Shown one piece after another: positions 21,101 to 30,723 of a stretch of DNA of 64,000 nucleotides (positions are counted from its first letter, which is position 1; the number at the start of each line of letters is the position of its first letter). The stretch spans positions 372,001 through 436,000 of the forward strand of contig NC_016481.1 of assembly GCF_000227115.2 (NCBI RefSeq), read 5' to 3'. The translations under genes and the position numbers were made by a program. Below the pieces are notes generated by a model that made no database searches, was not told where the DNA came from, and saw only the letters and a list, made by a program, of their open reading frames with translations. Origin of the DNA: Naumovozyma dairenensis CBS 421. Lineage: Eukaryota > Ascomycota > Saccharomycetes > Saccharomycetales > Saccharomycetaceae.

Positions 21101-21796
21101 TTCATTTAATTCTTTAACCCAAAGTTGAAACCAACCTGTTTGTCCCCATTTAAAAAGCATCCATTTTTCAGTAAATTTATATTTTTTTGCAAAAACATCA
21201 ATGGGAGAAACAAGCATTACACATAGCGGCTGAAGAATAGTCATTCTCTTTAACATAACCATATCTTCTAGTAAGAATACATCTTCAAATAGAATTCTGA
21301 AGATAATCAAACTTAATTCTCGAGAGGCCTCTGACATGCTCCAAAGGTCCGATAAATCATGGTCCATATTGCACCAAGATGTTTCCATAACAGTTTCGGT
21401 GATTTGCTCATCTCCGCCTCTTAGTAGCTCCCCCCATGTTCTCTTAGCAACTTCAACCCATAGAAGAGCTAGTTTCTCTTTAATATATCTTGGATATTCT
21501 GCAGTTACTTTAAAGCATAAATCTTTAATCCAATTTCTCAATGTAACTCTCTTAACTTGGTCATACTTGTCCCAATCTTTTTTCAGTGAATTACCTAATA
21601 AACCTAATCCATAATGGATCACAATATAATTATGTGGATTATTCATGGCTAATTGGAACCCCCAAAATGGAGATTCATCTTGTAATTTTACTTGATCAAG
21701 GAACTTCTGACTCTCTAATCGTTCTTCATTACTTGCTGTTGGAGAATATATAGTTTCTAATACTGATATGATTTGATTAGCTCCTAAAAATTCCAT
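18119..21796 (-). CDS. MSN5: Msn5, karyopherin-beta exportin
   Basis: The 1225-residue protein matches S. cerevisiae Msn5 (YDR335W, 1224 residues), a nuclear transport receptor of the exportin-5 type. It exports phosphorylated transcription factors such as Msn2, Pho4, Mig1 and Crz1 and imports replication protein A. It is an all-helical HEAT-repeat protein with an importin-beta N-terminal region (about 20-100) and no catalytic motifs. The C-terminus is Lys/Arg-rich, then acidic. Its S. cerevisiae orthologue sits on chromosome IV, not VIII. Here it lies between GAR1 and RPF1, joined to RPF1 by gap-free sequence. Confidence 0.93.
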   Translation of the reverse strand: MEFLGANQIISVLETIYSPTASNEERLESQKFLDQVKLQDESPFWGFQLAMNNPHNYIVIHYGLGLLGNSLKKDWDKYDQVKRVTLRNWIKDLCFKVTAEYPRYIKEKLALLWVEVAKRTWGELLRGGDEQITETVMETSWCNMDHDLSDLWSMSEASRELSLIIFRILFEDVFLLEDMVMLKRMTILQPLCVMLVSPIDVFAKKYKFTEKWMLFKWGQTGWFQLWVKELNEALNGSNSEYVIRLLETLKTCLNWPLSDVIIDSDILSSLFGCFMSGIPKAQSMALDSMHILLTRPYNNEEHNLHVINKVFDNMDILSTVYDSLQFDPNEGIDEDKYPIIKKFVDMISCLYVCILKVKNDNGQINKYLRLVLKATAHPSLIVSGLTLDLWCSCLRNDDVLPMLTDFVIPQLLNFSADALVYYEQIDNHVSKLFSDVDFQSKTEFQTFCSTYRKRIRDIIRLISCVKLDFTYTWLTSRLNDYFSSIYGQQVLSSTFLDRKSEPYLSALSQFMIIECFINGCIRWKIWYPNGSDYDEKLNEILYKLELLSNQLIALNIREPLLLKKEIQNFALFLTMLKDNVLFTLLEKIITTATMDYPGLNLEERNDESDAVRDLRYACGIELNRMALLMPESLKEIFPDIENVVAKILPNLSYHEKISFKSFLLTIILKSSLDHKEERFAAIVDPELSAWSDKDTVVGLTDLPWFMERLGIVQIAEYFQNRGIDESRDLLSIDIDEEGKKLKSELTKRWQTLFPVRATRMFIHYSMQSVKKDEDLKILQKMWRPRIVPILPYIMRLLYQLQSYHDPENWKQLPSIVQSFVKYSTIERFWEAGASNKSKDEFIDEHMKAMQTLRDFADSVGHIVRYTREYTLLVLGAISSLGNVFYEVEEAPQLLLDSIAIYKPDTGMISPGVSTHGWKHIMNIAVRPILKNCPEECAPKFMAAFLPKLFETLDLLLCQKWEPYMVDNDVMQAARDDEEMTEEILEENLLRQFTTVVVLILIDSFGQHGHSSKTKPNPHQLLLRNIVFNDINILAPFLTLLNHLIGFKDTKCSFNAILILKSCLSEVLIKDPNVDHFFTVEVMQTLIKRFLVDNGQKDAFYELLYVFTTLFLTLCKEYKSTRDFLYNVSRGYDIDALYNNLKEVDDYKAQRLLMYDFFDWIRTVNGKNDVNDDESLALHEKKRLERRDAVLKRAAERLVKKNKPNADVLDDPSTEDGAIGTLFENT

Positions 21797-22479
21797 TTCT
21801 TCCCGTTCTCAATAAAAATTCTTTAAATTTCTATAATTCTGTCTATGTATGGAGATTGGTAATGCAAAGATAAACTTGCTGCTTTCAGACCAGCTGGTTT
21901 TGTTTGTAAGATGTAGGAAAAAAAAAGTAACGGTCTATACTAGAATCTTGAACTTGGAAAAAGCAGCACGCTAGTACTTTGCAGAAGTTGTTGATAAAAT
22001 CAAAAATGAAATGTAAGCCTATCTCAAATTGTCGTAGGAACTGTAAGATGAATGATTATGAGACAATATTGTTCTGTAGAATTTTCTCGTCTTTCTAGAA
22101 TTTTTTGTTTTGATATTTCCAAGTTATCTTTTGTTTGTTTATTGCCACCTTCTCGGATTTCCTAGTTCAGTTTGATTTAGGCGAAGGGGGGAAAAATCGA
22201 CATTACTTCACCTGCTTTATCAACAAGTCTAGAGTAGACTATACAGCAGGAACAGTAAGTAGAACAAGCCAGCCACAGACAAAAGTAATCTAGATTAAAA
22301 CTACCTCAACCAGAGTAATCTATAGTCCCTAGATGTCTGTGTTTTAAAAGCTTTAGTGAGCCTTGTTCAGACGATCTGAACTATTCCTTTCCTTTTCTAA
22401 AATGCGAATTTATTATAATTATTCTAAAAATTACATGATATATATAAGCATATATATGTAGACGTATGTGTGTATTTTC
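21797..22479. other. MSN5 upstream region
   Basis: About 680 bases between the MSN5 start and the RPF1 stop, both on the minus strand. No gene is supported. The right end is the AT-rich RPF1 terminator region. Confidence 0.6.
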
Positions 22480-23364
22480 TCAGAGATAAAATTTCTTCTT
22501 TTCTTTATCCATTTCAGGTTTATGTTCCCATTCAGTTTCTTCTTTAATACCTCTTTGTAATCTTTTCAATTTCAATGTGAATTGAGGACCTAATTCTTGT
22601 AGACCAACTTTTTCTTCATTTCTAAACACATAACGATGTCTTCTAAAGAAAATATAATCTCTTTGGTTATGTAACGTTATTACTTGTCTACCTTCAAATT
22701 CTGGATCATTCGGGAAAATGGATTGAAATAATTTCCCTACTGTTTTCCCCAATCTTGTTTGGAAATTATTTAAGATCAATTCAGGAATATGACTCGTTGG
22801 CCTACCATGACCTACAATTTTCTTGACTTCGACGTAAGAGCTCAATTTAAAATAAAAGGATGGTCCCTCTGGTAAATGAATAAAAGTTAAACCAGTAACT
22901 TTTTTCTTATCTTCATTAATTATTACCATATCAGTAAAATTTCTCTTATTACAAATGTCCACGATTTCCTTCATTTTATAACCATATTTTCTTTTCACAA
23001 AGGTAACATTTGGTAAGACTTCAATAAGAACGTTTGCAAATTCATAAGCACATTTCCTTGCATTAACATTTGTCGTTAAAAATATCTTAGGAGGTTCACT
23101 GTTATTATTGTTAAAGAATTGAAGTAAATCATCCTCATCACCTTCTATTGGCTGATTTATAGTTTCATCAAATACTCTCATATTATCAATTGTTTTGGTG
23201 ACATTTTCCTTTAATCTTTTTTCTTTCAATTCCGGGTTTTCTCTTTCTTCTTTAGCTCTTTGCCTTCTCATAGTATGACGTTCTTTATTCTTTTGATCTT
23301 TCAACTCTGCAAAGAGTTGTTGTCTCTTCTGCTTATTCCTGATATTTATCTCTTCAGCCGCCAT
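22480..23364 (-). CDS. RPF1: Rpf1, Brix-domain 60S ribosome assembly factor
   Basis: The 294-residue protein equals S. cerevisiae Rpf1 (YHR088W, 295 residues) in length and layout. A Lys/Arg-rich N-terminal region (1-70) comes first, then a Brix domain (about 92-270) carrying the FFRRHRYVF segment typical of the RNA-binding end of the domain. It is a nucleolar protein for 27S rRNA processing in the large-subunit pathway. A PAC box lies about 220 bases upstream. The ATG at 23364 is chosen because it gives the full family length. Confidence 0.95.
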   Translation of the reverse strand: MAAEEINIRNKQKRQQLFAELKDQKNKERHTMRRQRAKEERENPELKEKRLKENVTKTIDNMRVFDETINQPIEGDEDDLLQFFNNNNSEPPKIFLTTNVNARKCAYEFANVLIEVLPNVTFVKRKYGYKMKEIVDICNKRNFTDMVIINEDKKKVTGLTFIHLPEGPSFYFKLSSYVEVKKIVGHGRPTSHIPELILNNFQTRLGKTVGKLFQSIFPNDPEFEGRQVITLHNQRDYIFFRRHRYVFRNEEKVGLQELGPQFTLKLKRLQRGIKEETEWEHKPEMDKEKKKFYL

Positions 23365-24363
23365 TCTTTTGTGATTGATTAATTGATTGATTGTTCGATA
23401 ATGGATAGTTGTTTATTAGTGGAAAAAGATGAGAAGCTTAAAATCGGACCAGTATATGTGAATAGGTTTCTCGAGATTTTGAGCTTTTGTAATTAAATGG
23501 TTGAATATCCCTACTGGTAATAGTCCATGTAGTTAGTTACAAACCAATTCAATAACTTCATCTCATCTCATCACTTCTCATCTCATCGCCAATTCTACAG
23601 TATTAATATTGATCTTTACAGAAAATTTTCCAATTTTTTTTTCAAAACTGGCCGCCCGTACACCCCACAGATATCAAAAATATATAAAACGACAGTAAAA
23701 GATACGGGAAATAATATAAGAGTTTCTTATATAATAATCTACAAATTTTGGTTATCCCATAGGGTCTGCTCTAGTGCTTGAATAGCAGAGATTTCTTTAG
23801 TGGCGTAGAATGTCAGCTATCTACTGATGCTTATATTGCTTGGATGTTTTCATTCTCCTTTGGTAACTAATTGTAAAAGAAAACCCTACGTTAAATCATG
23901 TAGTGATGGCAGGTTCTATCTGCCTTGAAATATTGATTCTTCATACTCATGATTGCAAGTTTTTATCTTTCATAAAGAGCTAGCTTAACCATTTTTTTTT
24001 TCCCATTTCGTTTCCGATTTATTTTTCACGTCTACAGATTTTCCGAGATTACTACGGTGCTTCCTGTAACTTTTTCACACAAGACTAGATAATTTTTACA
24101 ATTTTATGCTTGCTGCCCTATAAAGTACTTAAAAGAAAGAATATGTCTCGATATTTCTTAAAAAGATTATAGTATTACCGTATATATATATTATAATAGT
24201 CTATTCATAATCTGTAAAGACAATTTTCTCCGTTAAAAAAAAAAAATTTGGAAAAAGGTAAAAAGTAGTGGCGTCACTAAAGAGAGGAAAAAGAAAATAT
24301 GCTGCATTAAATGATTAATTTCGTAAAAGAAAAAAAGCTTGATTAGTTTTTCATATCATTCCT
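23365..24363. other. RPF1 promoter and RTC3 3' region
   Basis: About 1 kb without a supported gene. The first 300 bases are the RPF1 promoter, with a CTCAT repeat tract at about 23557-23588 that ends in the PAC box. The rest is AT-rich. Confidence 0.6.
23582..23629. promoter_or_regulatory. PAC box and RRPE-like element of RPF1
   Basis: CTCATCGC at 23582-23589 is the reverse complement of the PAC consensus GCGATGAG. AAAATTTT at 23622-23629 is a shortened RRPE. Both lie 220-265 bases upstream of the RPF1 ATG, as in other ribosome-biogenesis genes. Confidence 0.7.
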
Positions 24364-24756
24364 TTAACTTCTAGTATCATTTCTGTAATTACCTCTCAAT
24401 TTATTTTCAGGACCAAGACTTTCACCTTTCTTTAAGATCAAATCAATGACTTCTTCCTCCTTCTTATAGTCACCGAATTCATTTTGAAGTTGTGCAGAAG
24501 AAGCTTCACCTAATTCACCAGTAGTACCTTTGGCTTCTCTGTTAACAAAGATTTGGAAGACTTCCACGACTTTTGATAGGTCACTTATATCTGGCTTTTC
24601 TAGATATTGCTTAACGGCATCTTCGGAACGAACGAATATGATAAAATCTGTTCTTTCACCTCTGTAAGCGTATTTTGTAGGTGGACGTTGATCTTGCTGA
24701 GTCTTGACAATTTTCGTCTTAGATTTAGTTGGAGCACTTTCGAATGGTAATTGCAT
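24364..24756 (-). CDS. RTC3: Rtc3, small SBDS/FYSH-domain stress protein
   Basis: The 130-residue protein corresponds to S. cerevisiae Rtc3/Hgi1 (YHR087W, 111 residues), a single FYSH domain related to the N-terminal domain of the SBDS ribosome factor and implicated in RNA metabolism and stress. The fold spans about residues 28-115 (YAYRGERTDFIIFV to EEVIDLILKKGE). The frame is open further upstream, but the first ATG is at 24756 and has A at -3, so I start there. The N-terminal extension of about 20 residues is longer than in S. cerevisiae. Confidence 0.92.
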   Translation of the reverse strand: MQLPFESAPTKSKTKIVKTQQDQRPPTKYAYRGERTDFIIFVRSEDAVKQYLEKPDISDLSKVVEVFQIFVNREAKGTTGELGEASSAQLQNEFGDYKKEEEVIDLILKKGESLGPENKLRGNYRNDTRS

Positions 24757-26026
24757 TGTATTTGTTTGTGTGATAGTTAGCTTTTGTTGTGGTTTGTTGT
24801 AAGTAATCAATTACTTGGTTTTTTATATTTTGAGAAGGAAAAGGAAGAGAGAGAAGATTGAGTATGATAAGATAACAACCTGAGGTACCCTTTTATACTG
24901 TAAAAGTTTTCCATTTAGGTGCTATATAATTGCCGCCCCCCAGTCGAAGGAGTGTGTATAATTATCGTCTTGTAATTTAAAAACATGCTGCCTCCTTATT
25001 TTAGGGGGCGCCTACCCCGGTCAGTGCGTTAAGTTAGTTCATGCGGGGCTGTACGTTAGTGCGTCGTTGAAAAGTAGCCGAGAGAGGCGACTTGTGTGTG
25101 ACAACAGATATTATGGTAACAATAACAATACGTAGCTACAATATAGATATTATGTATCTTGAAATGAATTGGGAGCACACAACGTCACGTAGAAGGAGTA
25201 TGGAATCGAAGAATGAAAGATTGTGTAGACTAAATTAAGGGATTCTTCTTTCAAGTGACAGGAACAGCTCCCATAAGAATTTTTTATTGAACTGTCTTTG
25301 ATCTCTAGCCCATATTTTGTGGAACTTCTCGATACGTACATATGTAGTAGTAGTATTTCATTGTAACCTTAAAAGCTTTGAATCCTTGACAAAGAATTCT
25401 CCTCCTAACTGATAATGCTACGTACGCTCATACATACGCCTCTTCTTCCTCTTCTTCTTCCTGAGGAAAACAGAGATACCTCTTCGCGATCCTCCTTTTT
25501 TCATTAATTGCCTACCAAAAAACCTAGGTATGAACGTCAAATCAGTCTAGTAGTTGTTACGTACATAAGTACAAACATACATACTTAAGATCTTTCTTGC
25601 AAATGATAAAACAAAATATTATATTTGATCTCCAGTAACAAAAGGAAACCACTGATATTCCACCCTGTATACGTAACGTTATATAGGTGCTTTGATTGAG
25701 ACAAACAGACTTTCGTCGTAAGTACGAAAATTAAAAGAATTTAAACCTCATTCATTTCGTAACTTACGCCATTCAAATAGAAATGATTATTCCAAGTTCT
25801 GATACATATGACTATATATAAACAATTACAAAATGAAAAAATGTATGTATTAATATACTTAGGTGGAAATTAAGCGTGTGTATGTAAGGGTATATACAGA
25901 TATACATATATGTATATATGAAAGAGAGGTGGGAAAAAACAGGAATAAAATCAAAATGTGACATAAGGAGAAGGATAACTAGTGGGATATAAATAAAAAG
26001 GAAGAAAGGGAAGGAAAAACGTGTTG
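24757..26026. other. RTC3 promoter and NAM8 3' region
   Basis: About 1.27 kb without a supported gene. It contains GC-rich patches (about 24930-25020) with a stress element, a TTC-rich tract near 25440-25460 and AT microsatellites near the NAM8 stop. No RNA gene could be recognised. Confidence 0.6.
25003..25007. promoter_or_regulatory. STRE core of the RTC3 promoter
   Basis: AGGGG, inside AGGGGGCG, lies about 250 bases upstream of the RTC3 ATG. RTC3 of S. cerevisiae is a general stress gene, so Msn2/Msn4 control is plausible. Confidence 0.45.
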
Positions 26027-27523
26027 CTATATGAATGTGAAACCATTACTACCCCTTTCTAATCTATCATATGCAGAAATTCCATTTTTTGAAATATCGT
26101 TTTGTGTAGTAACATTATTATCAATTATACTATTATTATGATTGGAAATTGTATCATTCGTTGGTAAATTAGAGTACCTTAATTCTTGAAACCCTGGCAA
26201 ATAATTATTTCTATCAATGTTACTTGTGTTCGTACTGTTAAAAGTATTTGGAACATCTGGGTTAGGAACATATCCATAGATAGGTTCTTGTAAAACGGGT
26301 TGTGCTAAAGCTTGCCCCTGTTGTCTTGAAGAACGACCCCATGATAATCTAATTCTTGAATTCCCAATGGGGAACCCTTGCATTCTTAAAATTGCAGTCT
26401 CTGCGGAAATTCTATCAAAATATTGAACAAATCCACATCCTTTACCAATTGGTATCTTGACGTATATAATTGTACCAAATGGTTGGAAACAATGGCGAAG
26501 TTGTTCCTCTGTAACCATCGATGATAATCCTCCAACAAATACAGTTGTATTGTTCGGATCTGTAAAGTGGTTTAATGGAGGTTGTTGTTGCACAGGGAAA
26601 ATGAACTGTGAAGATAATGATGTTAATCTATAATTGCTTGTATTCCCTCTACCGATATTAGCTGGAGAAGATGGTGAGTTCGTCGTAGTTCCTTGGAAAC
26701 GACTTTTACCACCACTGTTTGCAATATTGGGCGCAAGAGCATTATTATCTGTGTTAGTATGAGCACTACCACCCGTCGTGGTACCAATTTTAATTGCTCT
26801 ACCATTAAGAAAGATTCCTTGCATTTCAACTAATGCCCTTTGTTGATCACGTAAATCATTAAACTTCACAAACCCATAACATTTAGATGCCCTCGTTACT
26901 GGATCATGAACAATCTTAGCATGACAAGTTGATTGGAATCTACTAATGAACAAATCAAATAATTGTCCCTCTGTTACATTAGCTGCCAAATCTCCAACAA
27001 AGACGGAATAGTTCGTGCTAGTCGAAGGTACTTGACCGCTATTAGATGATCCTTGTAATGATGCTGAAGAAGATGATGTCCAATTTAGCTTAACCTTTTT
27101 TCTAGGGAATTCAGGAATATTAATACCATTTTTTAACAAAGCATTTGATGCATGTTGTTCGGATGGGAATTCAATAAAACAATAACCTTGATTTAAACCA
27201 AGATTTTTATTCCAAATCAATTTTACATTGATTAGTTCTTCCCCAAGAGATTTCCATATTGATTTAATTGTAGCTTCTGTCCAAGTGGGATCTAATTCAC
27301 CCATGTATATTTGGGTCTTCTTATTACGTGGATCAGATGAAGATGAAGATGAAGATGACACGTATGGTGAAGAAGTTATGACAGATGGTTGTTGTTGCTG
27401 CAGTTGCAGCTGTTGTCGTGTATAATCGTAACTTGCATTTGATCGTTGGTAATTTGTTTCACCATATGTACTGTTTTCAGGTCTAACATTACGAGAATAA
27501 TTTTGATATTGATTGAATGACAT
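26027..27523 (-). CDS. NAM8: Nam8, U1 snRNP RNA-binding protein
   Basis: The 498-residue protein has three RNA recognition motifs. RRM1 begins near residue 70 (IYMGELDP), RRM2 near 172 (VFVGDLAA) and RRM3 near 325 (VFVGGLSS), each with RNP1-like segments such as GYCFIEF, CYGFVKF and GCGFVQY. A Gln/Asn-rich C-terminus follows. Nam8 (YHR086W, 523 residues) is a yeast-specific U1 snRNP component that stabilises weak 5' splice sites and is needed for Mer1-dependent meiotic splicing. Its metazoan relative is TIA-1. The frame is open four codons upstream, but the first ATG is at 27523. Confidence 0.95.
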   Translation of the reverse strand: MSFNQYQNYSRNVRPENSTYGETNYQRSNASYDYTRQQLQLQQQQPSVITSSPYVSSSSSSSSDPRNKKTQIYMGELDPTWTEATIKSIWKSLGEELINVKLIWNKNLGLNQGYCFIEFPSEQHASNALLKNGINIPEFPRKKVKLNWTSSSSASLQGSSNSGQVPSTSTNYSVFVGDLAANVTEGQLFDLFISRFQSTCHAKIVHDPVTRASKCYGFVKFNDLRDQQRALVEMQGIFLNGRAIKIGTTTGGSAHTNTDNNALAPNIANSGGKSRFQGTTTNSPSSPANIGRGNTSNYRLTSLSSQFIFPVQQQPPLNHFTDPNNTTVFVGGLSSMVTEEQLRHCFQPFGTIIYVKIPIGKGCGFVQYFDRISAETAILRMQGFPIGNSRIRLSWGRSSRQQGQALAQPVLQEPIYGYVPNPDVPNTFNSTNTSNIDRNNYLPGFQELRYSNLPTNDTISNHNNSIIDNNVTTQNDISKNGISAYDRLERGSNGFTFI

Positions 27524-27768
27524 TTGGACCAGCAAATGTTAAACACGAACGCCAGAACTAATCAAGAAATGAAAAAGAAAAGATGGGTGCACGATTACCT
27601 CCGTTATATCGCTATTCAATCAAATCAGCCAATGTCCAAATAAAAAAAGGAAGCCAAGTTTTATGAAATAAATCCACTTTCACTTGTCGTGTCTGTAAAA
27701 TAACTTTTTCACCTAGACTAAATGTACGTATTGAAGTCTCAGATCAAAATCTTACGTACGTACCGTAC

Positions 27769-27927
27769 GTACCCAGGTGGGACAGAAGTGTGGCCACTTT
27801 CGTGGCCATTTGCAATGGTTTCAAAAGCTGAACGTGGGTTGTTCTCCGATGTTTTCTTTGTCCTCCAGGTTACCCGGTTTCTCAAAGTGGCCACAAAGGT
27901 GGCCACACTTCTGTCCCACCTGGGTAC
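27769..27927. repeat. long inverted repeat upstream of NAM8
   Basis: Two perfectly complementary 29-base arms lie at 27769-27797 and 27899-27927, with outer ends GTACCCAGG and CCTGGGTAC. Weaker pairing continues inward over about 15 more bases, leaving a loop of roughly 70. The palindromic octamer GTGGCCAC occurs at 27790, 27887 and 27899. A transcript would fold into a long hairpin. It has no coding sense and does not match a tRNA, snoRNA or transposon that I know. Confidence 0.9.
27870..27877. promoter_or_regulatory. Reb1-like site
   Basis: TTACCCGG matches the Reb1 general regulatory factor consensus. It lies in the loop of the inverted repeat, about 350 bases upstream of NAM8. Confidence 0.5.
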
Positions 27928-28268
27928 TTCGCCAAGATTCAATAATGCTGGAATATTTTTCTTTTTTCCTTCGCCCCATAAAGGGCGATTGCCGCCAGGG
28001 TCTGTCGTCATTTTACGCCACAGAAAGTATTAATTTATTATAAGAACTATTTATCACCACCATAAATGTTCTTGGTTTTACAGATATATGTACTATCCTA
28101 AAATGGGGTCTAATATTACATTTCTTTTCTTTTAAAAAATACTTTTACTATTTAAAATAAATGTGGTAAAATTATATAAGCCAAAATGAATAATGAAGAG
28201 TTTCTTATAGTCTTAGTGTCCATTGTTATTTGTTTTGTATATTTAAAATGCAGTTTATTATGTGCGTG

Positions 28269-30723
28269 TCAAAAATTATTACCTGTTGACCCATCACCTA
28301 CTATTTTATGAAATTCATCATTAGCATCATTATTTTCATCATTATCATCATCATCATCATCATCATCAGCACTACCTTCGTGGTTAGAAGCGTCTTTATC
28401 GAGTTCCCTTTTATCACTTAGGTTTGATGCATGCCTTGATATTTTACTAAGCTGTTTTTGATAAGAGCTTGGTTTTATATGTAATGGTTTATTTATTCGG
28501 CCATTATGTTTCATTGATACAAATGTGGGTATAGTAGGTGATGATAATGATATATTTGATTTTCCTAATTTTTGTAATATCTTTACACTAGTATATGGAG
28601 ATTTCCTTGATTTTGATAGTTCCACAACTTCTTGATGGTCTGTTGGTTTCGTTGCTATCTGTGTGTTCATTATTGTAGTCGTGGGAGTGGTCCTATACGC
28701 GAATGATAATTGTGGAGGTATTTGTCCACTTGCAGTAGTAGAAGACTGTTGTGGTAGAAACTGTTGATTATGAGCCAATGTGGCAGATTTAGGAGGTTGC
28801 ATGGCTTGTTGTGGTACAAATCCCCATACTGAATGATCTTGCGGCAGAGGAAACCCTGTATTGAAATTTTCTTGTATAGGAGAGAATTCATAACTTCCAA
28901 ATGTTGAAATACCATTAGGTTCTAAATATTTATTAGGGAATTCTTGTACTGTTGTATTGGTTATTGACCTTGCAGGGATAGATGGATAATATGGATTGGC
29001 ATACGGTTGCATTTGATACATGGCCATTTGTTGTTGCTGATAGAGTTGTTGATCTGATGCATACGGCAGTCTCTTACTGTTATTGTCGCTATTTTTTTCT
29101 TGTTCTTGATTATTTAAATGTTCATCTATTGTAGTTACTTCATCGGTATTCAATTGCAATGGTTGTTGATTTTGTAATGATTCATAATACTCTCCATTTG
29201 TCATAAAGTGGGGCCTGGTTGCAGACAAAGATCCCAATGTTGGTGACACTAAAGTAGATAAATAAGATGCAGATTGAGGTTGTTGTAGGTCGTTCATGAA
29301 GACGGATGATGGTGGTAAGGAATCTTGATTAGAGTAATTAAAAGATGATGGTTGGACCATGAGTGGCAGTTGTTGTGACCTGCTTGTTGTGGCAGAATTC
29401 GGAGACATAATGCCATGCTGTATTTGACGTTGCTGCTGTTGATGTTGTTGAAATGGATCTATAAAAGGTTCCACAACCTCATTGGGATATTCCACTGAAA
29501 TTGGGAAATAATCTAGAGGGAATGCTTCATCGTCGTTGTGTAATATGACACCTTCATCATTAGTTGCAACATCTTTTTGTTCTCCTTCATTATTATTATC
29601 ATCATCATCACCATCATCACCATCATCAACATCATCAAACAGATGAATATTGATATCTTCACTGCTGGTTCCACTTTTGTTATTACCATTTTCATCTTTA
29701 TCATGGGGTATGGGAATATTCATTGGTTGAGAAATCATTTCATTCGATCGCGTAACAGATGACGGTGGTATATTTGATATTCCATTATCGAGTGGTTCAT
29801 TATTGTGATCATTCAGCGGCAGAGGTATTATATCATTTAAGGATGTCATTGACTGTGTTTGTGTTTTGTATATGGATGGGTGATGTCCTTCCATTGTAAT
29901 ATGTGGAGGAAAGTAATTATTATGCCGGTCATTTTTATTATTATTATTATCTGAAATCGTATCATTTGTGCTAGTGGGCTGGCGTCTCTGAGAATCCATA
30001 TATTCTATCAGTTGTTCATACAATGTTTTATCTGATAATAAATTAAAGTTGAATGATAATGCAGGTTCCATTACAGATCTTGTTGTTGATTTTTGTCTTA
30101 AAGTTTCTCTTTTCAAATCTCTTTCCAAAGCATCAGCGAATAATTTATCATGTGGGACACTAAACCAAAAAAAAACCTTTTGTTTCTTTTGAGTCTTGAG
30201 ACAAATATTCTTAAATAAAAACTGTAGGAATGCTGATTTGGGTTGTTCTAATATTGCATCAATACCACATTTCAAATTTCTTAAATCAGAAAATATACCT
30301 TCTTCGAATTTTTCTCTTTTGAATAATTTCTCTACCAAATTTTTGCATTCTATAAAGGCAACATTTAACAATATCAGTTCCTGTAACATAATAGAGATTA
30401 TTCCAAAAGACACATGATACAAACCCGAGATCATTATTAAGGTAATATCTTCTAATGATTTGATTTTCTTGCCAATTTACAGGTGCGGTAGTCAGAAAGA
30501 ATTTCAATTCATCAATGGATTTCAAATTTTCTTCAATATCTTCTCTTGTAGTGGATCTTATAATTCTTGGATGGTTAATTCTATCTCTTAAATTTTTGAC
30601 AAATTTCTCCTTCCTTTTATCTATATCGTCATCTTCTAAATCACTTTGGTCACTATTAGTATTATTTTCTTTAGGTTTCAATATTTCTTCTGTTCTATTT
30701 ATGAATGATTGTCCAGGTTTCAT
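28269..30723 (-). CDS. STE12: Ste12 transcription factor, frame broken by one base
   Basis: Ste12 (YHR084W, 688 residues in S. cerevisiae) activates mating and filamentation genes through TGAAACA elements. Here the homology is split over two minus-strand frames. From 30723 it covers the N-terminus and first half of the DNA-binding domain (TAPVNWQENQIIRRYYLN to IIQKRK). From about 30308 to 28269 it covers the rest (FEEGIFSDLRNLKCG onward), an Asn/Gln-rich middle, the motif PLDYFPISVEYP and the tail motif KPLHIKPSSYQKQ. The switch falls at a run of five A (30309-30313, minus strand); one A fewer would join the frames into about 817 residues. Causes could be a sequencing error, a decayed copy or +1 recoding. 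Confidence 0.9.

Larger units (their letters stand above)
27524..28268. other. NAM8 upstream region (IPI1 slot)
   Basis: This 745-base region lies between the NAM8 start and the STE12 stop. IPI1 (YHR085W) should be here by S. cerevisiae order but is absent. It holds a strong inverted repeat and a Reb1-like site, listed separately. Confidence 0.6.

Noticed and set aside
27722..28043. Three overlapping frames across the NAM8 upstream inverted repeat
   Set aside because: Open frames on both strands follow from the palindrome itself; none resembles a protein family.
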